From assembly GCF_000424105.1 (NCBI RefSeq), contig NZ_AUJG01000012.1, positions 23,489-87,488 of the forward strand: DNA of 64,000 nucleotides. The letters run 5' to 3'. Both the position numbers and the translations under genes were made by a program. Numbering within the stretch: the stretch's first letter is position 1; the number at the start of each line of letters is the position of its first letter. The DNA comes from Lachnospira multipara ATCC 19207 (lineage in GTDB: Bacteria; Bacillota; Clostridia; Lachnospirales; Lachnospiraceae). Below, in pieces: positions 9,227 to 17,249 of the stretch. A model generated the notes under the pieces. It saw only the letters and a program-made list of their open reading frames with translations, ran no database searches and was not told where the DNA came from.

Positions 9227-9304
9227 ACATTATATACAAAAAGTAAAGCAAAATCTAAACATTTACTTTATATTGTCTTTTTGTTTTAATAAATACAAGG
9301 ACAG

Positions 9305-9321
9305 AGTTGTATTATACAACT
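9305..9321. promoter_or_regulatory. Perfect palindrome, candidate TetR operator
   Basis: AGTTGTA-TTA-TACAACT, a perfect 7-bp inverted repeat located 34 bp before the divergent membrane protein gene. It lies downstream of a possible promoter (TTTACT, 17 bp, TTTAAT, about 9269-9297), a position suited to a repressor. Confidence 0.45.
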
Positions 9322-9355
9322 TTATTTTAGATTATCAAGTTATTAGGAGTAAGAA

Positions 9356-10288
9356 ATGAATAGAAAAAATCTAGTTAACTATATACTTGCAGTTTTAGTT
9401 ATAACATTTATGGTATTCTTATCAGAACTTTTAGGAGAAAAAGAAATAATATTCCCAGAACTGGCTGCTCTATCAGTGGGAAGCCTTGTGTTAGCTGCTC
9501 TTCCATGGGTTGTGGATGGAAAACGTATGATTTTATACATTTCCCTTTCTGCTGTATGTGGTGTATTGATAGTATTGTTTTTACCAGGTCCTATATATTT
9601 TCAGATGATAGTAGCTTATGCCCTAAGTCAGGTGATTTTCCTATTATCAAGAACTACAATGGCCCCAATGATTTCAGCAATAGTGCTCCCTGTTATGCTT
9701 CAAACTAGAGGCTATGTCTACATTTTAGCTGCCATTAGCCTTACAAGCTTGATTGTATTTATCAGATGGATTTTAGTAAAAAAGGGACTTAAACTAAATG
9801 TGGTTTATAAGCCAGCGGACAGCCTAAATAAGGACAATATAGTCCTTGTCCTTGAAAGAATTATAGTGGTTAGCTTGCTTATGCTAATCTTTATTCCTAA
9901 GGATTTAAAGTTTATGCTAGCCCCTCCACTACTTGTGGCCTTTACTGAGTTTACAAGGAAGGGAAATAAAGCTCTTAAAGCCCCCGTTAAGGCAGTGCTA
10001 TTAATTACACTTTGTGCCACAACAGGCATGGTCTTCCGTTTTATATTAACAGTTAAGGCAGGTCTTCCTCTAACTTTAGTTGCAGCTCTAGTGGCTAGCG
10101 TAACATTTTTAATAATGAGATATATGAAAATGTATCTTCCGCCGGCAGCAGCCATGGGGGTTTTAGCGCTTCTAATACCGGAAGAAAAATTACCTGTATA
10201 CCCCCTTCAAGTAGTAGTAGGAATCACATGTTTAATGCTTTTTGCAAAGTTAATAGATAAGTTTAGATATTTATTTAGAAAAAAGTAA
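9356..10288 (+). CDS. Integral membrane protein (HPP-like)
   Basis: 310 aa, almost entirely hydrophobic with about nine or ten helices and a basic C-terminus. Two half-repeats can be guessed: FPELAALSVGSL near residue 35 and APPLLVAFTEF near 190. A conserved-looking YLPPAAAMGVLALLIPE lies at about 262. The paired prolines and Gly-Ala pattern recall the HPP family (some members transport nitrite), but this is a weak match by eye. The divergent TetR gene suggests inducible expression in response to a small molecule. Transport is inferred, not shown. Confidence 0.6.
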   Translation: MNRKNLVNYILAVLVITFMVFLSELLGEKEIIFPELAALSVGSLVLAALPWVVDGKRMILYISLSAVCGVLIVLFLPGPIYFQMIVAYALSQVIFLLSRTTMAPMISAIVLPVMLQTRGYVYILAAISLTSLIVFIRWILVKKGLKLNVVYKPADSLNKDNIVLVLERIIVVSLLMLIFIPKDLKFMLAPPLLVAFTEFTRKGNKALKAPVKAVLLITLCATTGMVFRFILTVKAGLPLTLVAALVASVTFLIMRYMKMYLPPAAAMGVLALLIPEEKLPVYPLQVVVGITCLMLFAKLIDKFRYLFRKK

Positions 10289-10324
10289 AATTATTCGTGC
10301 AATATATTAATTTTTTTGGTAAAA

Positions 10325-10465
10325 TATATCTTAGAGAGAGGTCCTTTAAAGACCTCATATAAAAGGTAGCCGCAAGTACCTAAGTAAAGCCTTGAAATTA
10401 AGCTAAATTAGCTTAGTTTTACAGACCTTATTTAGAGGATTTGTAGCTGCTTTTTTTATTTTGTG
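10325..10465 (+). ncRNA. Candidate structured leader RNA of the chemoreceptor gene
   Basis: Three clear hairpins occur in a row: GAGGTC/GACCTC (10336-10354), AGGTA/TACCT (about 10364-10381) and TAAGCTA/TAGCTTA (about 10397-10413). A GACCTT follows at about 10424 that could compete for the first GAGGTC arm, then a T7 run. The layout resembles a switching leader. The first guess, a c-di-GMP riboswitch, does not hold because the conserved core is not recognisable. No family assigned. Confidence 0.4.
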
Positions 10466-10523
10466 AACAAATAAATATGCGTTTAGAGAAAACGTAAAAA
10501 AATTCCGTTTAAGGGGGTTATTT

Positions 10524-12341
10524 ATGTCAGAGAAGAATGAAACAAATGTAAGTATTTTAAATTCATTAGCTTTTAAGCTATCTGTTGTAGCTTTTATAAT
10601 TGCTGGTGTATTAATCTCAGTGCAGATGTATTTTGCCATTACAAGTTCAAGAAATACTATGGAAGATACATATTACAAATATGCACAGAATCTGGCTGAA
10701 ACAGCTGCGACTGCCCTAAATATTCAGATGGAAACGCTAGCACCTGAGTATGGTTTAGAAGCAAATGAAGAAGGTGCAGCAACAATTGAAGCCTACATTA
10801 CAAAATGGGCTGAGACAAGTCCATCTGAGCATGCATCTACAATTGCAGAGCGTTTTGAGGATTCTCTAGGTTCTGTTTCCCTTGAGGGTATTGATACAAG
10901 TTATACTTACCTTTCAAGTCAAAATGCAATTATGGTTTATCATCCAGAGAAAGATAGAATTGGTACAGCTGTTACAAATGATGCTATTAATGCTATTTGT
11001 AAAAAGTTACAGGCAGGTGCTAGCACAAGCTCAATCGGTAATGGTGTTGTAACTTACACAGCTGATGGCTATAAGAAATTCGCAGGTTATGCCTTTACTA
11101 ATGGTGGCAATATCGTAGTTGTTCTTGGTGAATTTTCACAGGTAATGAAGCCTATTGATGATTTACAGAATTACCTATTAATCTTCTTAATCGTAGGTAT
11201 TATTATTATGGCTATTATCCTTTATGTGGTTATTAGATTATTCCTTAACCCATTAAGAGTGGTAACTGAAAAACTTAATAAGACAGCAAGATTTGACTTT
11301 ACAACAGATGAGAATGACAATAGTGAAAAGCTTGGCAAGCGTAAAGATGAAATTGGCGTAATTGCTAGAGCGGCCAATGAAATGATTGAGCATCTTACAA
11401 GTATTGTTGTTAATATTAGCGATGCAGGTGAAAAGATTAATAGTAACGTTTTGGAGCTTCGTAATAGTACGGATGAGGTTAATAATAAATGTACCGATAA
11501 CTCTGCAACTAGTGAAGAGCTTGCAGCAGCTATGCAGGAGACTTCTTCAACTGCTGAGACAATTGCTCAAAATGTTGTGGAGATGCAGGGCGAGGCAAAG
11601 AATATTGACAAGTTAGCAGACTCTGGCGTTGGCTTATCTGAAGAGATTATGGATAGAGCTGATAAGTTAAAGGTTAGCACAGATCAGGCTACTAATAAGA
11701 CTAAGTCAATGTACTCATCTGTTAAGGCTAAGGCAGATGAAGCTATTGAAAGCTCAAAAGCTGTGGATAAAGTAAATGAACTTACAGACACTATTATGGC
11801 TATTTCTTCACAGACTGGCTTGCTTGCATTAAATGCTTCTATTGAAGCTGCTAGAGCGGGTGAAGCTGGTAAGGGCTTTGCAGTTGTTGCTACAGAAATT
11901 GGTAGTCTTGCAGACCAGACAAGTGATGCAGTAGGAAACATCAATGGCATCATTGGTGATGTAAATAAGTCAGTTAATAAGATGAGCGAGTGCTTAGAAG
12001 AAATCAATGGCTTCCTTGAGCAGACAGTACTTAGTGACTATGCTCAATTTGCAGAAGTAAGTGGGCAGTACTACAGTGATGCTAATAGCTTTAAGGAGAG
12101 CATGATTGATATTAAGAACTCTCTATCAGAGCTTGGTGGTTCTATCGATATGGTTACAGAATCTGTTTCAACGATTTCTACAACAGTTGAAGAGGCAGCA
12201 AGAGGCGTTACTGACATTGCTGAAAAGACAACTGAAATTGTTCAGGAAACAAGCGGCAACTTAAATATGGTTGACGAATGTGAAGGCTATGTTGAAGAGC
12301 TTGAGGAAATCGTTCATAGATTTAAGATTGACGAGCAGTAA
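10524..12341 (+). CDS. Methyl-accepting chemotaxis protein
   Basis: Membrane chemoreceptor of 605 aa that signals to CheA/CheW. Layout: TM1 (about 15-35), a 170-residue extracytoplasmic sensor of single-Cache type judged by size, TM2 (about 210-232), HAMP (about 233-290), then a cytosolic coiled-coil. The hairpin tip NASIEAARAGEAGKG lies at about 435-450. Methylation-type Glu/Gln pairs flank it. It starts at ATG behind AAGGGGG. No che or flagellar operon is adjacent, so it is an orphan receptor; the ligand is unknown. A structured leader lies upstream. Confidence 0.92.
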   Translation: MSEKNETNVSILNSLAFKLSVVAFIIAGVLISVQMYFAITSSRNTMEDTYYKYAQNLAETAATALNIQMETLAPEYGLEANEEGAATIEAYITKWAETSPSEHASTIAERFEDSLGSVSLEGIDTSYTYLSSQNAIMVYHPEKDRIGTAVTNDAINAICKKLQAGASTSSIGNGVVTYTADGYKKFAGYAFTNGGNIVVVLGEFSQVMKPIDDLQNYLLIFLIVGIIIMAIILYVVIRLFLNPLRVVTEKLNKTARFDFTTDENDNSEKLGKRKDEIGVIARAANEMIEHLTSIVVNISDAGEKINSNVLELRNSTDEVNNKCTDNSATSEELAAAMQETSSTAETIAQNVVEMQGEAKNIDKLADSGVGLSEEIMDRADKLKVSTDQATNKTKSMYSSVKAKADEAIESSKAVDKVNELTDTIMAISSQTGLLALNASIEAARAGEAGKGFAVVATEIGSLADQTSDAVGNINGIIGDVNKSVNKMSECLEEINGFLEQTVLSDYAQFAEVSGQYYSDANSFKESMIDIKNSLSELGGSIDMVTESVSTISTTVEEAARGVTDIAEKTTEIVQETSGNLNMVDECEGYVEELEEIVHRFKIDEQ

Positions 12342-12390
12342 AATTTATCAAAAAAATGAATACTGTTTTGTAATTGAAAATAATTAATCA

Positions 12391-12423
12391 AAAGACCCAT
12401 ATTTTACAAATGTGGGTCTTTTT
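12391..12423 (+). terminator. Terminator of the chemoreceptor gene
   Basis: Stem AAAGACCCATATTT with AAATGTGGGTCTTT, short loop, then a run of eight T. Confidence 0.85.
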
Positions 12424-12525
12424 TTTAGACCTCATTTAAGATAAAATATTGCTTAGCTATAAATTTTGAATACCAAGTAGATAATATATAGAGATACATT
12501 TTCAAAAAGAAAAGGATAGGAAATT

Positions 12526-13056
12526 ATGAGTAAGAAGTTATTAGATAAGATTTATAAAGGCCATAAGTTACAGGATAAATATGGCAAGGAGTTTTATGAG
12601 GAGGCTAAGGAAATTTTAGAGCATCCAATCGTTTTACAGATGAAGCAGTTTAATCATCACAGTCAGACAAGTTGCTATCAGCACTGCGTACATGTGGCTT
12701 ATTATTGTTACAAGCTGGCGAAGATTCTTGGTTGGGATGAGAAGGCTTTAATGAAGGGCGGATTGCTTCACGATTTATTCCTTTATGACTGGCATGATTA
12801 CACACCGGGAAAGAATGAAAGATTACACGGTTTTGAGCATCCCAATAAGGCTCTTTATAATGCTCATAAGTATTTTAAGCTTACAAGAAAAGAAGGGGAT
12901 ATTATTGTAAAGCACATGTTCCCACTTACTTTAACTCTTCCTACTTACAAGGAAAGTTACGTAATTATTATGGTGGATAAATTTGTTACCTCTTGCGAAG
13001 TTTTAGATAGATTCTTTAAAACTAAAAAAAGAATACTTAACCAGAAAGCTAGATAA
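12526..13056 (+). CDS. HD-domain phosphohydrolase
   Basis: 176 aa HD superfamily protein. Metal ligands visible are H46 or so in QHCVHVAYYCYKLA, the HD pair in GGLLHDLFLYDW (about 84-95), a later His in FEHPNKA, and a C-terminal Asp in MVDKFVTSCEV. Such small proteins hydrolyse nucleotides or phosphorylated metabolites; the substrate is unknown. Its own promoter region contains the recurring ATACATTTTCAAAA motif at 12494. A 131-bp gap separates it from the next gene's start at 13188. Confidence 0.8.
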   Translation: MSKKLLDKIYKGHKLQDKYGKEFYEEAKEILEHPIVLQMKQFNHHSQTSCYQHCVHVAYYCYKLAKILGWDEKALMKGGLLHDLFLYDWHDYTPGKNERLHGFEHPNKALYNAHKYFKLTRKEGDIIVKHMFPLTLTLPTYKESYVIIMVDKFVTSCEVLDRFFKTKKRILNQKAR

Positions 13057-13187
13057 TACTGAACTTTTTGGATACAGGAAACTTAAATTATCTTTACGGG
13101 TATATTAATTCATGTTATAATATTTTACATTGTGATATATTAAAATATTTTCACAACTATAAAATAAAAATATTGGAGGATTACAAT

Positions 13188-14021
13188 ATGAAATTTTGTC
13201 CAAATTGCGGCAAGCAGCTTCAGGATAACGAAGTTTGTACATGCCAGCAGACATCAAATGTAGCTCAGGGACAAGCACAGACAGCTAATGCAGGTCAGGC
13301 TCAGTTCAATCAGGCACAGTTTAATCAGGGTCAGCCACAGTACCAAGGTCAGCCACAATACCAGGGTCAGCCACAATACCAGCAGCCACAGTATCAGGCT
13401 CCAAAGCCAATGAACCCAGCTGTTGCAGCAGTACTTGCATTCTTTACACAGGTATTTACAAAGCCTTTCGATGCAGTTGTTAATTATCTTCGTTCAAACT
13501 CAGTAGCTGCAGCATACATCATGCTTACAGTATCTGTTGTATTATGCTTTATTAATAACATTTTAAGTGAATTAGAATCAGTTATTGCTTATAGCACTCC
13601 TTTTTACAATCGTGAATTCCAGTGGGCTACAGTAGGTAGAAACTCTGGTATTGATTTACTTCAGATTTATGCTTATGCTTCACTTGCAGCATTAGTTTTT
13701 GTACTACTTACAAACTATTTTGATAAGAAGAACAACAATAGAATCAGCTTTACACAGGGTATTTTATTATTCTCAATTGCTGGTATTATCTCAGATCTTA
13801 TCGGTGTTTGTGCTAACTTAATTGACTTAATCAATGTTGAGTTCTTTACAAAACTTGCAAGCTTAGTTAATAAGTTCTCTTATGGTTTTGAAATTATCGT
13901 TGTTGTAACACTTGCAACACTCCTTGTTAAGGATAAGAACAAGTTACCACTTGTTTATGCATTAGCAGCAACAGCAGGTGCATTTGCATCAATGATCATC
14001 AACATTTTATTTACATTATAA
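13188..14021 (+). CDS. Zinc-ribbon membrane protein with GQPQYQ repeats
   Basis: 277 aa. Residues 1-20 form a zinc ribbon (CPNCGKQL ... CTCQQ). A Gln-rich linker (about 30-75) follows with tandem GQPQYQ units. From about residue 100 there are four or five transmembrane helices of Yip1-like spacing. I chose ATG 13188 because GGAGG lies 8 bp upstream and the ribbon begins there; a reading from 13068 would add 40 residues with no ribosome binding site. The family is common in Clostridia; function unknown, probably membrane-associated scaffolding. Confidence 0.7.
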   Translation: MKFCPNCGKQLQDNEVCTCQQTSNVAQGQAQTANAGQAQFNQAQFNQGQPQYQGQPQYQGQPQYQQPQYQAPKPMNPAVAAVLAFFTQVFTKPFDAVVNYLRSNSVAAAYIMLTVSVVLCFINNILSELESVIAYSTPFYNREFQWATVGRNSGIDLLQIYAYASLAALVFVLLTNYFDKKNNNRISFTQGILLFSIAGIISDLIGVCANLIDLINVEFFTKLASLVNKFSYGFEIIVVVTLATLLVKDKNKLPLVYALAATAGAFASMIINILFTL

Positions 14022-14049
14022 GATGACTAGAATTTAATAGTGAATTTAG

Positions 14050-14077
14050 GCGAGACCCCAGTGGTCTCGCTTTTTTT
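14050..14077 (+). terminator. Terminator
   Basis: GCGAGACC/GGTCTCGC stem with a 5-nt loop followed by seven T. Confidence 0.9.
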
Positions 14078-14163
14078 ATGGATTTATTATATAATGACAA
14101 AAGATGGGGTGAAGAGGGCTTATGTAAGCCCATAAAAAGATTTATGTCTTTAGGAGGTTTAAG

Positions 14164-14841
14164 ATGACATATTTAGACAGCGAACAAAACAAACAATTTT
14201 TAGGGAACGGCAGGGAGAATGCTAAAGGTGAAAGCCTAGAAACATTTTTAAATAATTATGATCCAACTAAGTATCAAAGTCCTTGTAATACGGTGGACAC
14301 TTTGGTTTTTACTTATATTGAAGAAGATGGACATAAGAAAATCAACAGATTGCTTCTTATTAAGCGCGGCAATCATCCAAGTATTGGTATGTGGGCTCTT
14401 CCAGGCGGCTTTGTAGATTTTAAGGAAGACTTAAAGGCAGCAGCTATTAGAGAATTAAAGGAAGAGACAGGAATTAGTGATATCGACGCAATTCAGCTTA
14501 AATCCTATGGAAAGTATGATAGAGATCCAAGAACAAGAATTATTACAACAGCCTTTGTTACTTTGATTCCAGAAGGTTCTCAGAAGGCTGAGGCAGACGA
14601 TGATGCCAGTGATGCAGCATGGTTTGATATTAATTTAGTGGATATTTCTGAAAATGTTACAAGACTTACTTTAACTTCAAAGGAAAAGGAAGAAGTCATT
14701 GCAGCAGATATTGAAAAGGCTTATGTAAATATAGCTGGAATTGTGGGAAAAGAATATAAGACGATTGAAAAAATCGGACTTGCAGCAGATCATGGGGAAA
14801 TTATTTTAGAGGCCTATGAGATGATTAAATCTGCACTATAA
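14164..14841 (+). CDS. Nudix hydrolase
   Basis: 225 aa. The Nudix box is intact: GGFVDFKE (about 79-86) followed after seven residues by RELKEETGI, giving the metal-binding REUXEE core. An N-terminal extension of about 40 residues precedes the domain and a helical tail (about 185-225) follows, the size of ADP-ribose pyrophosphatase-like or NrtR-like proteins. The tail does not look like a winged helix, so a hydrolase is more likely than a regulator. Substrate unknown. A flavin reductase gene follows 25 bp downstream and is probably cotranscribed; a -10-like TATAAT lies at 14090. Confidence 0.85.
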   Translation: MTYLDSEQNKQFLGNGRENAKGESLETFLNNYDPTKYQSPCNTVDTLVFTYIEEDGHKKINRLLLIKRGNHPSIGMWALPGGFVDFKEDLKAAAIRELKEETGISDIDAIQLKSYGKYDRDPRTRIITTAFVTLIPEGSQKAEADDDASDAAWFDINLVDISENVTRLTLTSKEKEEVIAADIEKAYVNIAGIVGKEYKTIEKIGLAADHGEIILEAYEMIKSAL

Positions 14842-14866
14842 TACATTTTATTTTGAGGTATTAGAT

Positions 14867-15433
14867 ATGAAAAAACAGACATGGAGAGCAGGAAATATGT
14901 TATATCCTGTGCCTGCAGTAATGGTTTCTTGTAAGAGAGGAAATGAAAAACCTAATATTATTACAGTAGCTTGGGCAGGAACTGTATGTTCAGACCCAGC
15001 TATGGTTTCAATTTCTGTTAGAAAATCAAGATATAGCCATGACATCATTAAGGAAAGTGGCGAATTTGTGGTAAATCTTACAACTAAGAAGCTAGCTAGA
15101 GCTACAGATTTTTGTGGAGTACGTTCTGGTAGAGACATGGATAAGTTTAAGGAAATGCATCTTACAGAATATAAGTCTACACAGATTAAGGTACCAGGCA
15201 TTATGGAAAGTCCTGTAAACATTGAGTGTAAGCTTAAGCAGGTGATTGAGCTTGGTACTCATGACATGTTCTTAGCAGAAGTAGTAGCGGTAAATGTTAA
15301 CGAAGATTTGCTTGATGAAAAGGGAACTCTTCACTTAGAAAAGGCTGAGCTTATTGCCTATGCACACGGTCAGTATTATGGTTTAGGCCAGCATATTGGT
15401 AAGTTTGGCTATTCTGTAAAAAAGAAGAAATAA
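14867..15433 (+). CDS. Flavin reductase family protein
   Basis: 188 aa FMN-binding split-barrel protein. Recognised by the N-terminal block PVPAVMVSC, then PNIITVAWAGTVCSDP and ISVRKSRYSHDII with its conserved Ser/Arg contact to FMN. The chain ends in YYGLGQHIGKFGYSVKKKK. Such proteins reduce flavins or act as small NAD(P)H-dependent reductases in the cytoplasm. It follows the Nudix gene closely (25 bp), suggesting a shared transcript. The electron acceptor is unknown. Confidence 0.88.
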   Translation: MKKQTWRAGNMLYPVPAVMVSCKRGNEKPNIITVAWAGTVCSDPAMVSISVRKSRYSHDIIKESGEFVVNLTTKKLARATDFCGVRSGRDMDKFKEMHLTEYKSTQIKVPGIMESPVNIECKLKQVIELGTHDMFLAEVVAVNVNEDLLDEKGTLHLEKAELIAYAHGQYYGLGQHIGKFGYSVKKKK

Positions 15434-15443
15434 TTACATAGAG

Positions 15444-15472
15444 TTTACATTTTCGGGCTTTTTTGGTAATAT
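15444..15472 (+). promoter_or_regulatory. Promoter of LysM/M23 gene
   Basis: -35 TTTACA, 17-bp spacer, -10 TAATAT. Transcription would start at about 15479, at the edge of the WalR-like box. Confidence 0.5.
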
Positions 15473-15479
15473 TTAATTT

Positions 15480-15496
15480 GTTACAAAAATATTACA
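15480..15496 (-). promoter_or_regulatory. WalR-like box (TGTAAT-N5-TGTAAC)
   Basis: On the minus strand this reads TGTAAT ATTTT TGTAAC, an exact match to the WalR consensus TGTWAH-N5-TGTWAH known from Bacilli. It lies 36 bp before a cell-wall protein gene and right at the predicted transcription start. A loose motif in AT-rich DNA, so position is the main argument. Confidence 0.45.
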
Positions 15497-15532
15497 TTTT
15501 TATGTATTTGATTTAGAGGTAGGATTACAGTT

Positions 15533-17068
15533 ATGCATATAACTAGATATGGAAGAGGAATCAAGAAGGCAGCTATTATTATTACAGCACTTACAGGATT
15601 CATAGTTGCATTTTCAATTCCTTTTTATACAAAAAGTATGCTTGACACTAAAGTAGGATATTATTCAATTTCCATTAATGGAGTTACAGTAGGGGCTGCT
15701 AACTCAGTAAACGATGTTAATGAGGCTTTAGCCAATGCAAGAAAGAAGCTTTCAGCTCAGTATAGTAGTGATGTTTATATGAATCCTGATATTGAGATTG
15801 TAGAGGAAACTAGAGCGATTGCTAATAGATCAAGCGTAGATGAATTAAGCGATGATATATATAGTTATCTTTTTGATAACGTCTTAGAGGTAGAGAGAAA
15901 TTTCGATTATACATTAAGAGTAGATGATTACACAGTTACACTTTCAAGTTTAGAAGAAGTAGAGGATGTACTTAATCAGATAGTAGAACAGTACGACACT
16001 CTTTCACAATATAAGGTTACAATCGCATCTTCAGAAAAGATTGATAGCGGATATGTAGTTAACCTAGAGAAGAAATCAGAGTCAAATCAGTCAAGTGATA
16101 TTGTTGCCGCAGCTATTGGTGGCGACGGAACAACCGTTAATGAAGCAACAGACGTTACTAATGGCGGTATTACAGCAATTGAATTTAAGGAAAATGTATC
16201 TATTATTGCAGTTCCAGAAGGAATTGAAGCTACAGCTTCTGTAGAGGATGCGTTAAGCCAGTTAACAGAAGAAAAGACAGTTAATGAAAGCTATATTGTA
16301 GCTGAAGATGAAGATCTAGAATTTATTGCAAGTAAATACGGGGTTACAGTGGATGACTTAGTTAAATTAAACCCATTAATTAATGCTAATACAATATTAG
16401 TTGAGGGTGACATTATTACAGTTCCAGCTAAGGAGACAATCCTTACTGTAGTAACAACTAAGCAGTTATCTTTCCAACAGGAATATGATGTAAGCCCAGA
16501 ATATACAGATGACGATAGCTTATCAAAGTATAATAATGTTGTTACAAGTGAGGGAACAACAGGCCAGAGATACACTGAAGCCAATATTGTTTACTACAAC
16601 AACACAGAGATGACAAGATCTTATGTGACAGTTGGCATGTATGTTACAACAGAGGCTACACCAGCTAGTATTTCTGTTGGTACTTTATCATCATCAAGCT
16701 TTACAAGACCACTTGCCACATCCGTTGGAACTTATAAGTCAGGCTTATTTGATGATGGTTCTTTAAATGGAGTTATTTGGAGCGTTGATAGCGGCACGAA
16801 TGTATTAGCAGCTAATGACGGTACAGTAACAAAGGCTAGATGGTATTCAGACTATGGTTACGTAGTTGAGATTAAGCATAGTGATGGAACAATTACAAGA
16901 TATGGTTATTTATCAGAGCTTAATGTTTCTGAAGGAGATACAGTAACTAAGGGTAGTGTAATTGCTAAGACAGGTAATAGTGGAGCAGCAAGTGATAATG
17001 AACTTCTATTTGAAATATGGAAGAGCGGAGTTTCATTAAATCCATTAGATTACGTTAATAAAAATTAA
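15533..17068 (+). CDS. Secreted LysM protein with degenerate M23 (LytM) domain
   Basis: 511 aa. A single N-terminal membrane anchor (about 12-32) puts the rest outside. Then a long mixed region, a LysM peptidoglycan-binding repeat (about 255-302: YIVAEDEDLEFIASKYGVTV onward) and a C-terminal M23/LytM fold (about 390-508). The M23 catalytic residues are gone: the HxxxD block reads LNGVIWSVDSG, Y459 replaces the His of YxHL, and HLHFE reads ELLFE (490-494). It is probably a non-catalytic activator or scaffold, as for EnvC/NlpD or SpoIIQ. It precedes murA but a terminator separates them. Confidence 0.8.
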   Translation: MHITRYGRGIKKAAIIITALTGFIVAFSIPFYTKSMLDTKVGYYSISINGVTVGAANSVNDVNEALANARKKLSAQYSSDVYMNPDIEIVEETRAIANRSSVDELSDDIYSYLFDNVLEVERNFDYTLRVDDYTVTLSSLEEVEDVLNQIVEQYDTLSQYKVTIASSEKIDSGYVVNLEKKSESNQSSDIVAAAIGGDGTTVNEATDVTNGGITAIEFKENVSIIAVPEGIEATASVEDALSQLTEEKTVNESYIVAEDEDLEFIASKYGVTVDDLVKLNPLINANTILVEGDIITVPAKETILTVVTTKQLSFQQEYDVSPEYTDDDSLSKYNNVVTSEGTTGQRYTEANIVYYNNTEMTRSYVTVGMYVTTEATPASISVGTLSSSSFTRPLATSVGTYKSGLFDDGSLNGVIWSVDSGTNVLAANDGTVTKARWYSDYGYVVEIKHSDGTITRYGYLSELNVSEGDTVTKGSVIAKTGNSGAASDNELLFEIWKSGVSLNPLDYVNKN

Positions 17069-17086
17069 ATATGACATCAGGTTAAA

Positions 17087-17118
17087 GCGTGAAGTTACAA
17101 GCTTTTGTAGTTTCACGC
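17087..17118 (+). terminator. Terminator
   Basis: GCGTGAAGTTACAA pairs with TTGTAGTTTCACGC (one G-U pair), 4-nt loop, followed by six T. Confidence 0.9.
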
Positions 17119-17142
17119 TTTTTTAAAGTGGAGGTGCTAACC

Positions 17143-17170
17143 TTTACAAAATTAATTCTTGTGATATAAT
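17143..17170 (+). promoter_or_regulatory. Promoter of murA
   Basis: -35 TTTACA, 16-bp spacer, -10 TATAAT; start of transcription at about 17177, about 70 nt before the ATG. Confidence 0.6.
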
Positions 17171-17249
17171 TCTTTAGGATTATTAAAAAGATAATTTGAT
17201 ATGTAACTAGGGATTGAAGGCAAAGGCCAAGAAATAAAGAGGTTTATAA

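Noticed and set aside
10325..10465. c-di-GMP riboswitch ahead of the chemoreceptor
   Set aside because: The conserved class I core (GGCAAACC ... GACGCAAAGCC) is absent and class II features were not recognised; kept only as an unassigned structured leader.
13068..13187. Longer N-terminus of the zinc-ribbon protein
   Set aside because: No ribosome binding site, no family match; GGAGG and the ribbon both start at 13188.
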